A stretch of 64,000 nucleotides of DNA from Lewinellaceae bacterium. GTDB lineage: Bacteria; Bacteroidota; Bacteroidia; Chitinophagales; Saprospiraceae. The notes below the pieces were generated by a model. That model was not told where the DNA came from, searched no databases, and saw only the letters and a list, made by a program, of their open reading frames with translations. The position numbers and the translations under genes are program-made. Below, one piece after another: positions 1 to 9,455 of the stretch (the first letter of the stretch is position 1; each line of letters begins with the position of its first letter). The DNA is taken from positions 1 through 64,000 of the forward strand of contig JACJYM010000009.1 in NCBI GenBank assembly GCA_020636155.1, read 5' to 3'.

Positions 1-106
1 ACTTGCCTTGGCCTCTCTAGCAATCGGATTGATAAGTGCCATCATTCCAGCTATCCAAGCAAGTAATACAGAAATTAATGAAACTTTGAGCAAGAAAAAT
101 TTCTAA
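1..106 (+). CDS. FtsX-like ABC transporter permease, C-terminal end (partial)
   Basis: The window opens inside a gene. The frame starting at base 2 is open for 34 codons and stops at 104-106. It encodes a hydrophobic helix (LALASLAIGLISAIIPAIQA) followed by a short polar tail ending in SKKNF. A last transmembrane helix ending in a P-A-x-x-A-S turn and then a short cytoplasmic tail is how FtsX/MacB-type permeases usually finish (family knowledge). Only the end is visible, so the family call is an inference. The next gene starts four bases after the stop, which suggests one transcript. Confidence 0.5.
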   Translation, partial: LALASLAIGLISAIIPAIQASNTEINETLSKKNF

Positions 107-110
107 CTGA

Positions 111-1091
111 ATGACTTCGCCTCATTTTAGACGATTTGGACACGTAATTTTGGCAATTGGGTTATTAGGGCTTTTGATTTGGCAAATTTCTTCTCAGGAG
201 GATCTACTGAAGACATGGTCGGAATTCAAATCTATGGACTTCACAAAAAATATTTTTTATTTAATCCTTGCTCTACTTTTGATGCCAATCAACTGGGGCA
301 TCGAAATAATAAAATGGAAAAATTTGGTGAGTACCATAGACAAAATCACTGGCCGCCAATCCACTTATGCGGTTTTGACAGGCATATCTATGGGCATCGT
401 AACACCCGCTAGAATCGGTGAATATATAGGTCGGTTAAGTGTATTAACCCCCGAAAAAAGGCCGCCAGGTGTGGTTCTGATGTTTATCAACAGCTTGGCA
501 CAAAACATAATAAATATTTTCTTTGGGATATTTGGCATCCTATATTTTTTAGATGATTATTATCAATTTGACGATGTTAAGTTAAACCAATATTTCGTAG
601 CTGTATGCTTACTTTCCATCCTATTAATCTCATTATATTTTAACATTCGAAAGGTGGTAGCTGTAACACAAAAGTTACCCCTTCCGTTATTTCTACAGCG
701 TTGGTTTAAAAAGTTAGACCTTATCCAAAATGTCAGTAATAAGTCCTTAGTGGAGACAGGAATATATTCATTGGTTAGATACTTTGTATATTTTCTACAG
801 TATTGTATGATTCTAAAATTTTTTAATCTCGACCTAGGAATAAGTCAGATGATGGCTGGGATAGCCACGATATTCATGGTACAGTCCGGCATCCCTCTAC
901 CACCTCTTAGTGCCATTCTCGCAAGAGGAGAAATTGCACTCATGGTATGGGGAATGTACAATCTTTCAGTCTCAGGAATCTTGGCGGCAACATTTACACT
1001 TTGGGTAATAAATTTGATAATTCCAGCGTTATTTGGAATAGCAATTATTCTCTTTACTGATTATAATTCAAATAGTTATGAAAATGATTAA
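111..1091 (+). CDS. Lysylphosphatidylglycerol-synthase-like (UPF0104) membrane protein
   Basis: A 326-residue polytopic inner-membrane protein with about eight hydrophobic segments and a conserved-looking TPARIGEYIGR stretch near residues 98-108. The arginine and R-x-G-E signature after the third helix is typical of the LPG_synthase_TM (UPF0104/AglD2) family. Members include the flippase part of MprF and many stand-alone proteins of unknown substrate. There is no aminoacyl-transfer domain, so lysyl transfer is not expected. A role in lipid or polyprenyl-linked export is inferred only from the family. Its last 14 bases overlap the start of the DUF3108 gene, which indicates translational coupling. 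Confidence 0.75.
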   Translation: MTSPHFRRFGHVILAIGLLGLLIWQISSQEDLLKTWSEFKSMDFTKNIFYLILALLLMPINWGIEIIKWKNLVSTIDKITGRQSTYAVLTGISMGIVTPARIGEYIGRLSVLTPEKRPPGVVLMFINSLAQNIINIFFGIFGILYFLDDYYQFDDVKLNQYFVAVCLLSILLISLYFNIRKVVAVTQKLPLPLFLQRWFKKLDLIQNVSNKSLVETGIYSLVRYFVYFLQYCMILKFFNLDLGISQMMAGIATIFMVQSGIPLPPLSAILARGEIALMVWGMYNLSVSGILAATFTLWVINLIIPALFGIAIILFTDYNSNSYEND

Positions 1092-1905
1092 ATTAATAAT
1101 ACCGATTTTTTTAATACTTGTCTTTACCAGTATGAGTACATCAAGTATTGGAGTTGACCCTGAAATTTGCCATATCCAAAATACGGCTTTCCAAAGTGGC
1201 GAAAAACTGGTTTATAAGACCTATTATAATCTAAAATTCATCTGGATACCAGCCGGTGAGGTGACATTTTACGTCTCTGAGGATGAGGAAAATTACGAAA
1301 TCAGCGTCGACGGCCGCAGTTACCCTTCTTATGACAGCTTCTTCAAGGTGAGAGATTATTATTACTCCAGAGTAGATAAAGAAACGATGTATCCTCGAAA
1401 TTTCGTGAGAAAAGTCGAGGAAGGAGACTATCGTAAATTTGATAGCATCGCATTTGACCAAAAAAATAGAACTGCCATTTCTTTTAACGGAAAAACCAAA
1501 GAATCTGCCAAGATGAATGCACATGCATTAGGTGAGTGTATGCAAGATTTGGTATCAATCCTCTATTTTTTACGAAATACCGATGTGGACCAATACAAAG
1601 TCGGGGACTATATTCCGACTAAAGTCTTTTTCGACAAGGAAACATTTCCCATTAATGTTACTTATGACGGCATCGAAAATGGTAAAAAAATTAAGGACTT
1701 AGGCAAGTTCAATACTTTACGTGTCATACCCGATTTGGTGGCAGGTGAGGTATTTAAGAAAGGTGATAAGATGAAAATATGGGTGAGCAATGATGAAAAT
1801 AAGTTGCCACTATTGATCGAATCTCCCGTGAGTGTCGGCAGCATCAAAGCTGTGTTAAAATCTTACGAAGGACTTCGATATCCTCTAACCGCTAAGTTAA
1901 AATAA
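1078..1905 (+). CDS. DUF3108 domain-containing exported protein
   Basis: A 275-residue protein with an N-terminal signal peptide (hydrophobic residues about 4-22), so it is exported to the periplasm or envelope. The body is beta-rich. Its openings SGEKLVYKTYYNLKFIWIPA and GEVTFYV match the start of DUF3108 proteins, which are found widely in Bacteroidota and whose molecular role is unknown. The ATG overlaps the upstream membrane-protein gene by 14 bases, and the DUF4230 gene follows after seven bases. The three form a probable envelope operon. Confidence 0.75.
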   Translation: MKMIKLIIPIFLILVFTSMSTSSIGVDPEICHIQNTAFQSGEKLVYKTYYNLKFIWIPAGEVTFYVSEDEENYEISVDGRSYPSYDSFFKVRDYYYSRVDKETMYPRNFVRKVEEGDYRKFDSIAFDQKNRTAISFNGKTKESAKMNAHALGECMQDLVSILYFLRNTDVDQYKVGDYIPTKVFFDKETFPINVTYDGIENGKKIKDLGKFNTLRVIPDLVAGEVFKKGDKMKIWVSNDENKLPLLIESPVSVGSIKAVLKSYEGLRYPLTAKLK

Positions 1906-1912
1906 ATACCCC

Positions 1913-2509
1913 GTGAGAAAGTATTTCGTAATTTTTCTAATATCCATAGTGGCGATTCTACTCGCTTATCTCTATGGTATTAGGCAATCATTTACAAATA
2001 AAACAAGTACGGTCAATGCAAGCGTTGTCATCGAAGAAATTAGAAAGGTCAATAAACTTGTCAGTATAGAGGCAGAACTTTCAGAACTTTACTCGTACAA
2101 GGATTACTTAAATTGGGATGTTAGTTTTTTAAGAAAAAAAGCTCTCGTCAGAATCAATGCAAAAGTACTGGCAGGCTTCAATTTAGAAAATATGGGAATC
2201 TACATAGACAGTATAAATCACCAAGTAATCATTTCGCATTTTCCTGATGCTGAGATTTTATCTATAGATCATGATTTGGATTATTACGATATTACGGAAG
2301 GTACCTTTAATAGTTTTTCAGCTGATGATTATAATCAAATCAATAAAAAAGCAAAGGAAATTATTCGGGAAAAAGCCATAGAAAGTGGAGTACTCAATCG
2401 GGTAAACGAACGTAAAAAAGACATCGAAAATATGCTGAAAGGCATACTCTCTGCCATGGGCTATTCACTAGAAATCAAGCGGATGCCTACACCTTCTGTT
2501 CGGAATTAG
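1913..2509 (+). CDS. DUF4230 domain-containing membrane-anchored protein
   Basis: A 198-residue protein with one N-terminal membrane helix (residues 4-22) and an extracytoplasmic domain with the DUF4230 pattern: a hydrophobic segment with KVNKLVSIEAELSE, then a charged helix rich in Lys and Glu before the C-terminus. The function of the family is unknown. The start is GTG; no ATG fits before the membrane segment, and the start lies seven bases after the DUF3108 stop. The last 23 bases overlap the convergent phosphatase gene. Confidence 0.7.
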   Translation: MRKYFVIFLISIVAILLAYLYGIRQSFTNKTSTVNASVVIEEIRKVNKLVSIEAELSELYSYKDYLNWDVSFLRKKALVRINAKVLAGFNLENMGIYIDSINHQVIISHFPDAEILSIDHDLDYYDITEGTFNSFSADDYNQINKKAKEIIREKAIESGVLNRVNERKKDIENMLKGILSAMGYSLEIKRMPTPSVRN

Positions 2510-2975
2510 AATAGGTCTCTATCAAAGCATCTACCGCTTTAGAAACAATATCAAAAACATAGTCAAATCCACCATCATAGTATGGATCTGGTACAGCTCT
2601 GTGTTCATCTTTGTACAGATAATCCAACAAAAATGAGACCTTTTCCATACCCACACCGCCTGTTATCTCATTGACCATTTGATAATTTTGGCTATCCATC
2701 ACGATTATATGGTCGTAATTTAGCATGTCGTCAACCGTAATTTTCCGAGATATCTGTCTACTGATATCAATATTGTTTTTCTTAGCGACTTGAATCGATC
2801 TGGGATCCGGATTTTCTCCATTATGAAAACCACTGGTACCCGCCGAATCCACCTTCCAGTCAAGGCCTTTTTTATAGATTTTGTCCTTAAGTATTCCTTC
2901 AGCTAATGGAGAGCGGCAAATATTACCAAGACATACCATTAAAAATGATTGCGACGATGAATTAGAGTTATCCAT
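2487..2975 (-). CDS. Low-molecular-weight protein tyrosine phosphatase
   Basis: A 162-residue cytoplasmic phosphatase. The P-loop C-x5-R-S is at residues 15-22 (VCLGNICRSP), and the general-acid loop DPYY is near residue 129 (AVPDPYYDGG). Both are diagnostic of the LMW-PTP family, and the length is typical. It hydrolyses phosphotyrosine through a cysteinyl-phosphate intermediate; the physiological substrate cannot be read from the sequence. It stands alone, convergent with the DUF4230 gene and overlapping it by 23 bases at the 3' ends. No exopolysaccharide kinase lies next to it. Confidence 0.9.
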   Translation of the reverse strand: MDNSNSSSQSFLMVCLGNICRSPLAEGILKDKIYKKGLDWKVDSAGTSGFHNGENPDPRSIQVAKKNNIDISRQISRKITVDDMLNYDHIIVMDSQNYQMVNEITGGVGMEKVSFLLDYLYKDEHRAVPDPYYDGGFDYVFDIVSKAVDALIETYSNSEQKV

Positions 2976-3381
2976 TCAGAAATTTTTTATAAATATTAAA
3001 AATAGACCTAAATATATTATATTTTTCATAATAATCAAAATATACTTACCACAAAAAATGGTTTTTTAAAATAAAACTTTAAATTTTAGCTTGATTTTTA
3101 TAGTTATATATTGAATACCACTTTACATATCCCATTTGAGAAAAAAATTTCCTCCCATAAAACCTTAGTAGAATAAAAAAATCAAATGCACCCAATGCCA
3201 CAAAGATACACTGGGTGATATCTATATGTAAACATTTATAAGATTATTTAAATAATTACAAGCATTTACTCTCAATGTCACATATTGCTAGTAATTTTAC
3301 AGATTAATTTATTTCTTGATTTTAGTGCGGTACAAATTGCAATCAAAAGCGATTATAACAAAGATTTAAAAAAAACAAAAA
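2976..3381. other. AT-rich divergent intergenic region
   Basis: About 400 bases between the phosphatase gene (leftward) and trkA (rightward). It is very AT-rich and holds no credible gene. It must carry the promoters of both flanking genes, but I do not see a clear TAnnTTTG element with proper spacing. A short inverted repeat (CACCCA at about 3188, TGGGTG at about 3211) is too weak and lacks a T-run, so it is not called a terminator. Confidence 0.5.
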
Positions 3382-4722
3382 ATGAGAATTGTCATAGCAG
3401 GAGCTGGTGATATTGGATTTCATTTAGCCAAGTTGCTTTCAACACAGCAGCAGGATATCGTTTTAATAGACATGAATCAAGATGTGTTGGATCATGCCCA
3501 TTCCAAACTCGATGTAATTACCATTAAAGGTGATTGTTCTTCGCTCAGTGTACTGGAAAAAGCACAGGTAAGCCGAGCAAATCTCTTTCTTGCAGTCACA
3601 ACATTTGAAAATAACAACATTGTAGCCTGTATCTTAGCCAAAAAGCTTGGTGCAGGTCAAACGATAGCTAGAGTCGGCAATCAAGAGTTTTATGATGAGG
3701 ATCAAAAAATCACTTTTAGAGAACTCGGTGTCGATAAAATAATTTCTCCCACAATATTAGCAGCTCAAGAAGTCGAAAGACTCGTAGCCATGAGCCAGCT
3801 GACCGATAATTTTGCATTTGAAGGTGGAAAATTAAGTGTTATCGGGGTCAATATGGATGAAGATTCTCCATTTGTATATAAAACGCTGAAAGAAATCAAT
3901 GAAAAGTTTCCTGATATCGAATCTCGTGCCATTGCCATCTTAAGAGGCGAAGAAACCATACTTCCACGAAGTAACACAAGGTTACTTAAAAATGACCATG
4001 TGTACTTTATTGCAAAGGAAAATTCCGTGTCGAAAATCGTCAATTTAATAAGTACACGGCTTCGCAAAATAAAAAACGTGATGATTATTGGTGGTACCGA
4101 TTTAGGTCGTAGGGTGGCAACACTACTTGAAAACAAGTACAAAGTCACCATCATTGAAAAGGATAAGGAAAATTGTAAAGCCCTAGTTGAAGAATTAGAA
4201 AATAGCTTGATAATAAAAGGTGACCCTTCCAATATTGAAATGCTGAAAGAAGAAGGATTAGAATCTATGGATGCTTTTATTGCCTTGACACCCAATTCTG
4301 AGACAAACATCATCACATCTCTGATGGCCGAACAATCAGGCGTCTCTAAAACAATTGCGTTGGTAGACAATACGATGTACACTCACATTTCACAAAATAT
4401 TGGCGTGGACACCTTAATCAATAAAAAACTCATAGCCGCAAATAACATTTTTAGATTCGTGAGAAAAGGTCAGATCGAGGCCATTACGAGTTTGCATGGT
4501 GTAGATGCTGAAATTATAGAATTCATTATTCACAAAAACAATCAACTGACCAAGCATGTGCTGAGGGATTTGAAATTTCCTAAAAATGCCCTCATCGCGG
4601 GGGTGATACGTGGAGAAGAAAGCCTCTTGCCGACCGGTGATTTTCAACTTAAGGTTGATGACAGGGTGATAGTATTTGCCCTCACAGAAAGTATTTATAA
4701 GTTAGAAGAGATGTTCAACTAA
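3382..4722 (+). CDS. trkA: Trk potassium uptake regulator TrkA
   Basis: A 446-residue cytoplasmic regulatory subunit of the Trk potassium transporter. Two RCK modules are visible in tandem. The first Rossmann fold begins with GAGDIGFHLAKLL at residues 7-19 and is followed by a TrkA_C region (about 135-215). The second begins with MIIGGTDLGRR at about 234 and is followed by another TrkA_C region (about 365-446). Length and order match TrkA. It binds NAD(H) or adenine nucleotides and gates the TrkH pore. The stop overlaps the trkH start by one base, so the pair is translationally coupled. Confidence 0.93.
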   Translation: MRIVIAGAGDIGFHLAKLLSTQQQDIVLIDMNQDVLDHAHSKLDVITIKGDCSSLSVLEKAQVSRANLFLAVTTFENNNIVACILAKKLGAGQTIARVGNQEFYDEDQKITFRELGVDKIISPTILAAQEVERLVAMSQLTDNFAFEGGKLSVIGVNMDEDSPFVYKTLKEINEKFPDIESRAIAILRGEETILPRSNTRLLKNDHVYFIAKENSVSKIVNLISTRLRKIKNVMIIGGTDLGRRVATLLENKYKVTIIEKDKENCKALVEELENSLIIKGDPSNIEMLKEEGLESMDAFIALTPNSETNIITSLMAEQSGVSKTIALVDNTMYTHISQNIGVDTLINKKLIAANNIFRFVRKGQIEAITSLHGVDAEIIEFIIHKNNQLTKHVLRDLKFPKNALIAGVIRGEESLLPTGDFQLKVDDRVIVFALTESIYKLEEMFN

Positions 4723-6176
4723 TGAAATTAAATTTTCAACCAATATCCAATGTCATAGGGGTGCTCATGCTCATTTATGGGGCATTTATGCTATTCGTAT
4801 ATGCGTATGTAACTGTGATACACTCTATTGACGGGACGGCTTTCCTTTATTCCTCGTTGATTACCATGGGATTTGGGTTTTTGTCCTATAAAATCAAATT
4901 AAATAATAGCCTTTCCGTCAATAAGCGTGAAGGTTATATTATCGTCGTGACCTCATGGCTTATCATGGCACTTTGTGGTGCATTGCCATATCACTTTGCG
5001 GGTGTTACAGACAATTATGCCCATGCATTTTTTGAGTCCGCCAGTGGGTTTACTACTACAGGTGCATCAATATTCAATGACATCGAATCACTTCCAAAAG
5101 GGATTTTAGTTTGGAGGAGTTTAACGCAATGGATTGGTGGCATGGGTATCATCGTCCTTACAGTAGCGCTACTCCCCCTATTGGGAATAGCAGGAATTGA
5201 GCTTTTCGTCGCAGAAGCCCCTGGCCCTACAGCTGACAAGCTGCACCCACGGATCAAAGAAACTGCCAAGCGACTATGGTTCCTTTATGTAGGAATCACA
5301 GCACTTCTTGCGGTCTTACTATTGCTCGAGGGTATGAACTTATTCGATGCGGTTAATCATGCATTTACGACTATGGCGACGGGTGGATTCAGTACGAAAA
5401 ATGCCAGTATTGCCTATTACGAAAATCCCGCCATTCACTACACTTTAGGGTTATTTATGTTTATTGCCGGAACCAATTATTTTGTGATATATCATCTTGC
5501 CAAAGGTCATTTTAAAGCTTCGTGGAGCAATGAGGAATTCCGTTGGTACTTTTACATTATGATATTTTTAGTTGTTGGGGTAACATTAGGTATTTACGCT
5601 AGTACTCAGCAGCCCCTAGAAAAAGCATTTAGAGATTCCTTTTTTATGGTTAATTCCATTGTGTCCACTACTGGATATGTGACTGCAGATTATACCTCAT
5701 GGAATCCAACGCTTACGGTTATATTTTTCTTGCTGTTGTTTTTGGGAGCATCTGCTGGCTCAACCGCAGGTGGTATCAAGATCATAAGACATATGGTTTT
5801 TGCAAAAAATAGTCTACTAGAATTCAAAAGAATATTACACCCAAGAGCTCTCATAAGAATCAAGATAAGCAGGGAGTTGGTTCCACCACGTATTCTCACC
5901 CATATCTTGGTATTCTTGTTAATCTACCTTCTCACCTTTTTCGTGGGGATGGTTGTGGTTGTCGCCTTTGGTGTAGATATCATGACCGCAGCTGGAGCCG
6001 TAGCAACTTCACTGGGAAATGTTGGTCCGGGTATTGGGGAAGTGGGTCCTGTGGACAACTTCTACGACATTCCTGATGGTGCAAAATGCTTTTTAGGAAT
6101 ATTAATGATTATGGGTAGACTAGAGTTATTCACCGTCCTCGTGTTGTTTACACCATATTTTTGGAAAACTAATTAG
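4722..6176 (+). CDS. trkH: Trk potassium transporter pore subunit TrkH
   Basis: A 484-residue integral membrane protein with the four-fold pore-loop architecture of the TrkH/KtrB superfamily. Selectivity-filter segments are visible at about residues 108 (GFTTTGAS), 217 (MATGGFST), 315 (VSTTGYVT) and 428 (TSLGNVGPG). Each carries the filter glycine. It conducts K+ (coupled to H+ or Na+ in the family) and is gated by TrkA, encoded immediately upstream with a one-base overlap. After the stop there is an A6-T-A-T6 stretch that could weakly aid termination. Confidence 0.93.
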   Translation: MKLNFQPISNVIGVLMLIYGAFMLFVYAYVTVIHSIDGTAFLYSSLITMGFGFLSYKIKLNNSLSVNKREGYIIVVTSWLIMALCGALPYHFAGVTDNYAHAFFESASGFTTTGASIFNDIESLPKGILVWRSLTQWIGGMGIIVLTVALLPLLGIAGIELFVAEAPGPTADKLHPRIKETAKRLWFLYVGITALLAVLLLLEGMNLFDAVNHAFTTMATGGFSTKNASIAYYENPAIHYTLGLFMFIAGTNYFVIYHLAKGHFKASWSNEEFRWYFYIMIFLVVGVTLGIYASTQQPLEKAFRDSFFMVNSIVSTTGYVTADYTSWNPTLTVIFFLLLFLGASAGSTAGGIKIIRHMVFAKNSLLEFKRILHPRALIRIKISRELVPPRILTHILVFLLIYLLTFFVGMVVVVAFGVDIMTAAGAVATSLGNVGPGIGEVGPVDNFYDIPDGAKCFLGILMIMGRLELFTVLVLFTPYFWKTN

Positions 6177-6274
6177 AAAAAATATTTTTTGCACATTTTT
6201 TGCACCATTGCTTTTTTTAAATTCTGAATTTTCATTCAACAATGTTACTTTTACAAAGTAATATTGAAAGAATT

Positions 6275-7786
6275 ATGAATAAGTTTTGGATTCTGTTTAT
6301 GCTTTCCTTGAGTGTAAATGCCTATTCACAAAAAGATTATTGTGGTGCTATCAATCAAAAATCGGAGTGGCTGGTCAATTACCAGAAAAACCCGGGAGCA
6401 TACGAACTTCGTTTCGATGATACGCTTTATATTCCCATAGGACTAACTGTGGTCGGTGATGATGAAGGAAAAAAACGCATGGGAGACCTCAATTTGATAA
6501 AAATCCTCAATATCCTCAACGAAGATTATGCAGAAGCCAAGATAAGGTTTTTCTTGCCTCGAGTCGTTCGACATGAATTTTATTCTAAATGGAGTGAACA
6601 TGCCACCGTGCTAGAGGGTGCTGATATGATGTTTGAGCTGAATCAGGATTCCGTGATCAATTGTTATTTTCTGCTAGATGCAGCCGGAAATTGCGGGTAT
6701 AATCTGCCTTATGGCGGAATGGTCGTCAGTAATAATTGTGCCAGCTTGCAAGATCACACCTGGGCTCACGAAATGGGGCATGGATTGTCTTTGCCTCACC
6801 CGTTTTATGGTTGGGAAGGCGGTGTTTCATGGGATGGTAGCGTAAGCCATAACTATAGCAATCCGGCACCAGAGTACGTACTTGCCGACTACACTAATTT
6901 TAAGGATACTCTGATACGAGACACCCTCATCATAGACACTATTTTGGTGGAAAAAATAGATGGGAGTAATTGTCATCTCGCAGCTGATGGATTTTGTGAC
7001 ACTAAGCCAGACTATCTCTACACTCGTTGGAGTTGCACTTCTACGAACGCAATAAGCCAACAGGTGCAAACAGACCCCAATGGAGAAAAATTTCAATCTG
7101 ATGGTACCTTAATTATGTCCTATGCTGATGACAAGTGTGCCGCTAGATTTTCTGAAGAGCAAATGGCTGCTATGAGAGCCAACTTTTTAAATGAAAAATC
7201 GCAATTAAATTACGGACAAGTTCCACTGAGTGCTATCACGAGTTTTAACATTGATCACATAAAGCCTTTTTACGAAGAGACGGTAAATTACCAAAACATC
7301 AATCTCCAATGGTCTCAAGTAGAAAATGCTGACTATTATTTGGTACAATTTTCAAAATATTCACAATTCTCAATAATAAGTTTAGATACCATCGTGGAAA
7401 ATAATGAAATGCTCGTGCCGCAATTGGAAAATGACAGTAAGTGGTACTGGAGGGTAATGCCTTTTAATGCCTATAATTTTGATATTCAATTTTCGAATGG
7501 CTCACTTTTTTTCACATCAGAGATGGTGTCTACTTCTGAACTTAGTTCTACTATTAAAGCATGGCCAAATCCAGTACTTAAAGGAGAATTCAACATCAGT
7601 CTGGATCACAATGAGAAGATAGAGAATATCGAGGTATATGATATTTCAGGTCGACACATATTACTTGACATGAATATCAACGGATCTATGGCCAGTATTG
7701 AAACCAAAAATCTCAACATGGGGGTTTTCATTGTCAGAATCAATACCGACAAACAATATTATACTCTTAGAATGATGGTAGAGTAA
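6275..7786 (+). CDS. Secreted metzincin-like zinc protease with T9SS sorting domain
   Basis: A secreted protein of about 503 residues. Signal peptide: residues 1-18 (MNKFWILFMLSLSVNAYS). The zinc site is at about residues 165-175 (HEMGHGLSLPH, the HExxHxxxxxH pattern of metzincins such as pappalysins), with a Met-turn-like IMSY near residue 280. Position 8 of the zinc motif is Ser rather than the usual Gly. A fibronectin-III-like region (about 345-420) precedes a C-terminal type A sorting domain (PNPV, ISGR, GVFIVRI), so it should be exported by the T9SS. I prefer the ATG at 6275 over 6242, because 6275 gives a clean signal peptide and a possible -7 element (TACTTTTA) lies at 6246-6253. Substrate unknown. 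Confidence 0.8.
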   Translation: MNKFWILFMLSLSVNAYSQKDYCGAINQKSEWLVNYQKNPGAYELRFDDTLYIPIGLTVVGDDEGKKRMGDLNLIKILNILNEDYAEAKIRFFLPRVVRHEFYSKWSEHATVLEGADMMFELNQDSVINCYFLLDAAGNCGYNLPYGGMVVSNNCASLQDHTWAHEMGHGLSLPHPFYGWEGGVSWDGSVSHNYSNPAPEYVLADYTNFKDTLIRDTLIIDTILVEKIDGSNCHLAADGFCDTKPDYLYTRWSCTSTNAISQQVQTDPNGEKFQSDGTLIMSYADDKCAARFSEEQMAAMRANFLNEKSQLNYGQVPLSAITSFNIDHIKPFYEETVNYQNINLQWSQVENADYYLVQFSKYSQFSIISLDTIVENNEMLVPQLENDSKWYWRVMPFNAYNFDIQFSNGSLFFTSEMVSTSELSSTIKAWPNPVLKGEFNISLDHNEKIENIEVYDISGRHILLDMNINGSMASIETKNLNMGVFIVRINTDKQYYTLRMMVE

Positions 7787-7803
7787 GAATTTAAAAGGCC
7801 GTA

Positions 7804-9342
7804 TTAGCGCTGTTCGTTGCTTAATTGCCGATAGTGTTCCAGATAATATTCAAGTAATATGGGTTGATCAAGGTAGTTTGGAAGAATACCCTGCTGCCTT
7901 ATGTCAATACTGAAAAACTGCATCGCCGGCAACATGTCTTCACTTAGAAATCTTAGTGGAATTTCATTGCCTATACGAAGACTTATGGGTTGGCGAGAGG
8001 CCATAATAAATCCCCATTCACCAAAAGAAGGAACATTTATATGGTATGGATAAGTGTATAAAAAACCGGAATCTTTCAGCGTTTGGTCAATACACCAAAA
8101 TGCTTTTGGCGTAAGATCAGGAGATGTCGCTTGCGTAACGAATATCCCATTATTCCTCAATCTCGAACCTGCCAAATGATAGAAAGCATTACTATATAGT
8201 CGAGCCAGAGATTCTGTCGTAGGGTCAGGTAAATCACAAATGATCAAATCATAGTATGTACTGTCAGACTTAAGAAATTTGAAGGCATCGTCTATGTGTA
8301 CTGTTACTCTCGGGTCTTCAAAAGCATGATTATTTAACTCAACTAATGGCTCAAAAGTCTTCGCCATATCCACGATTTTCTCGTCCAAATCCACCAAATC
8401 TATCGTGACAAGCTCATTATACTTCAGAAGCTCTCTGACCAGAAGACCTTCTCCACCTCCCAATACCAAAATGTTTTTCCTAGAATGAAGTGATTGCATT
8501 GCCGGATGTGCCAGAGCCTCATGATATCTATACTCATCTCTAGATGAAAATTGAATGGCTCCATTAAGATATAATCGCATCTCATTCCTATTCTGAGTAA
8601 CGACAATATCTTGATATTTGCTCTCAGTGTGATAGACCACAGGATGCTTAAAAATGACATTATTCCATCGATTTAAAAACTGATGTGCCAGTAAAAACAT
8701 CCCACTCATCAGTACAAAAATGATGAGAAATACGATTTTTACGACATGAGAAGTCATAAATTTGGTTTTAAGTCTATCCTTAAACTTCAACAAAACCAAT
8801 GCAGCCACCACTATGTTAATCGTACCGACTAAAAGTGAGGACTTATATAATCCCATGAACGGAATAAGAAGAAACGGAAATGCCAAAGTCGCAATTAATG
8901 CCCCCAAATAATCGTAGGTCAAGACATCCGACAGATTTTCATTCTCCTTGTTTTCATTTTCCAATAAATGTGTCAACAATGGCACTTCCAATCCTGTCAA
9001 GATACCGATAATAGATATTATGAGCAATACAAAAAATTGAAAACCCGTGTAATCGGCATAAGCAAAATAAATGTATATCAATGGCACAGAAAAAGCACCT
9101 ACCAAACCCAAAATAATTTCAATCAATATGAAAGCATCATATTTATTTGATTGTATCCACCTGCTCATATAGGATCCAACACCCATAGATGCAAGATAAA
9201 AACCGATAATGATTGAAAATTGCAAAACACTATTCCCGAGAAAATAAGAGCTCGATGTGCTGATCAATAATTCATATAAAATAGAACAAATTCCTACAAT
9301 AAAAGTAGTAAGTTTGAGAAATATAGTATTACTTTTGTTCAT
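7804..9342 (-). CDS. Membrane-fused spermidine synthase (aminopropyltransferase)
   Basis: A 512-residue protein. The N-terminal part (about 1-230) is a bundle of hydrophobic helices. The C-terminal part is a SpeE-type aminopropyltransferase with the AdoMet-binding loop GGGEGLLVREL near residue 295 and the active-site stretch DLPDPTTE near 370. SpeE enzymes transfer an aminopropyl group from decarboxylated AdoMet to a diamine; the membrane-fused subgroup is widespread but little studied. The start is the ATG at 9340-9342. A longer TTG-initiated version is unlikely, because a well-spaced promoter lies on top of it (9370-9400). It is divergent from the lipoprotein/ligase/AdoMet decarboxylase genes, with which it probably shares a pathway. 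Confidence 0.85.
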   Translation of the reverse strand: MNKSNTIFLKLTTFIVGICSILYELLISTSSSYFLGNSVLQFSIIIGFYLASMGVGSYMSRWIQSNKYDAFILIEIILGLVGAFSVPLIYIYFAYADYTGFQFFVLLIISIIGILTGLEVPLLTHLLENENKENENLSDVLTYDYLGALIATLAFPFLLIPFMGLYKSSLLVGTINIVVAALVLLKFKDRLKTKFMTSHVVKIVFLIIFVLMSGMFLLAHQFLNRWNNVIFKHPVVYHTESKYQDIVVTQNRNEMRLYLNGAIQFSSRDEYRYHEALAHPAMQSLHSRKNILVLGGGEGLLVRELLKYNELVTIDLVDLDEKIVDMAKTFEPLVELNNHAFEDPRVTVHIDDAFKFLKSDSTYYDLIICDLPDPTTESLARLYSNAFYHLAGSRLRNNGIFVTQATSPDLTPKAFWCIDQTLKDSGFLYTYPYHINVPSFGEWGFIMASRQPISLRIGNEIPLRFLSEDMLPAMQFFSIDIRQQGILPNYLDQPILLEYYLEHYRQLSNEQR

Positions 9343-9369
9343 TACATTGATACTGATTTTAAAAGAACT

Positions 9370-9400
9370 CAAAATTAAACTATTAATGAATTAATCCAAG
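9370..9400 (-). promoter_or_regulatory. Promoter of the membrane spermidine synthase gene
   Basis: Reading leftward, CTTG (9397-9400) is followed by 19 bases and then TAATTTTG (9370-9377). This fits the Bacteroidota housekeeping consensus, TTG at -33 and TAnnTTTG at -7. The predicted start of transcription is near 9363, giving a leader of about 20 bases before the ATG at 9342. Confidence 0.65.
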
Positions 9401-9455
9401 GTTAATCACTCTAATTAGAATCAGTTACTTTATTTCAAAATTAAACTTAGATGCT

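Noticed and set aside
2976..3381. Possible terminator or small RNA from the CACCCA/TGGGTG inverted repeat
   Set aside because: Six base pairs with a long loop and no T-run; not above what is expected by chance.
3765..4382. Long open frame on the minus strand inside trkA
   Set aside because: It is antisense to a complete, motif-bearing trkA and has no recognisable protein features; it is a shadow of the codon use of the real gene.
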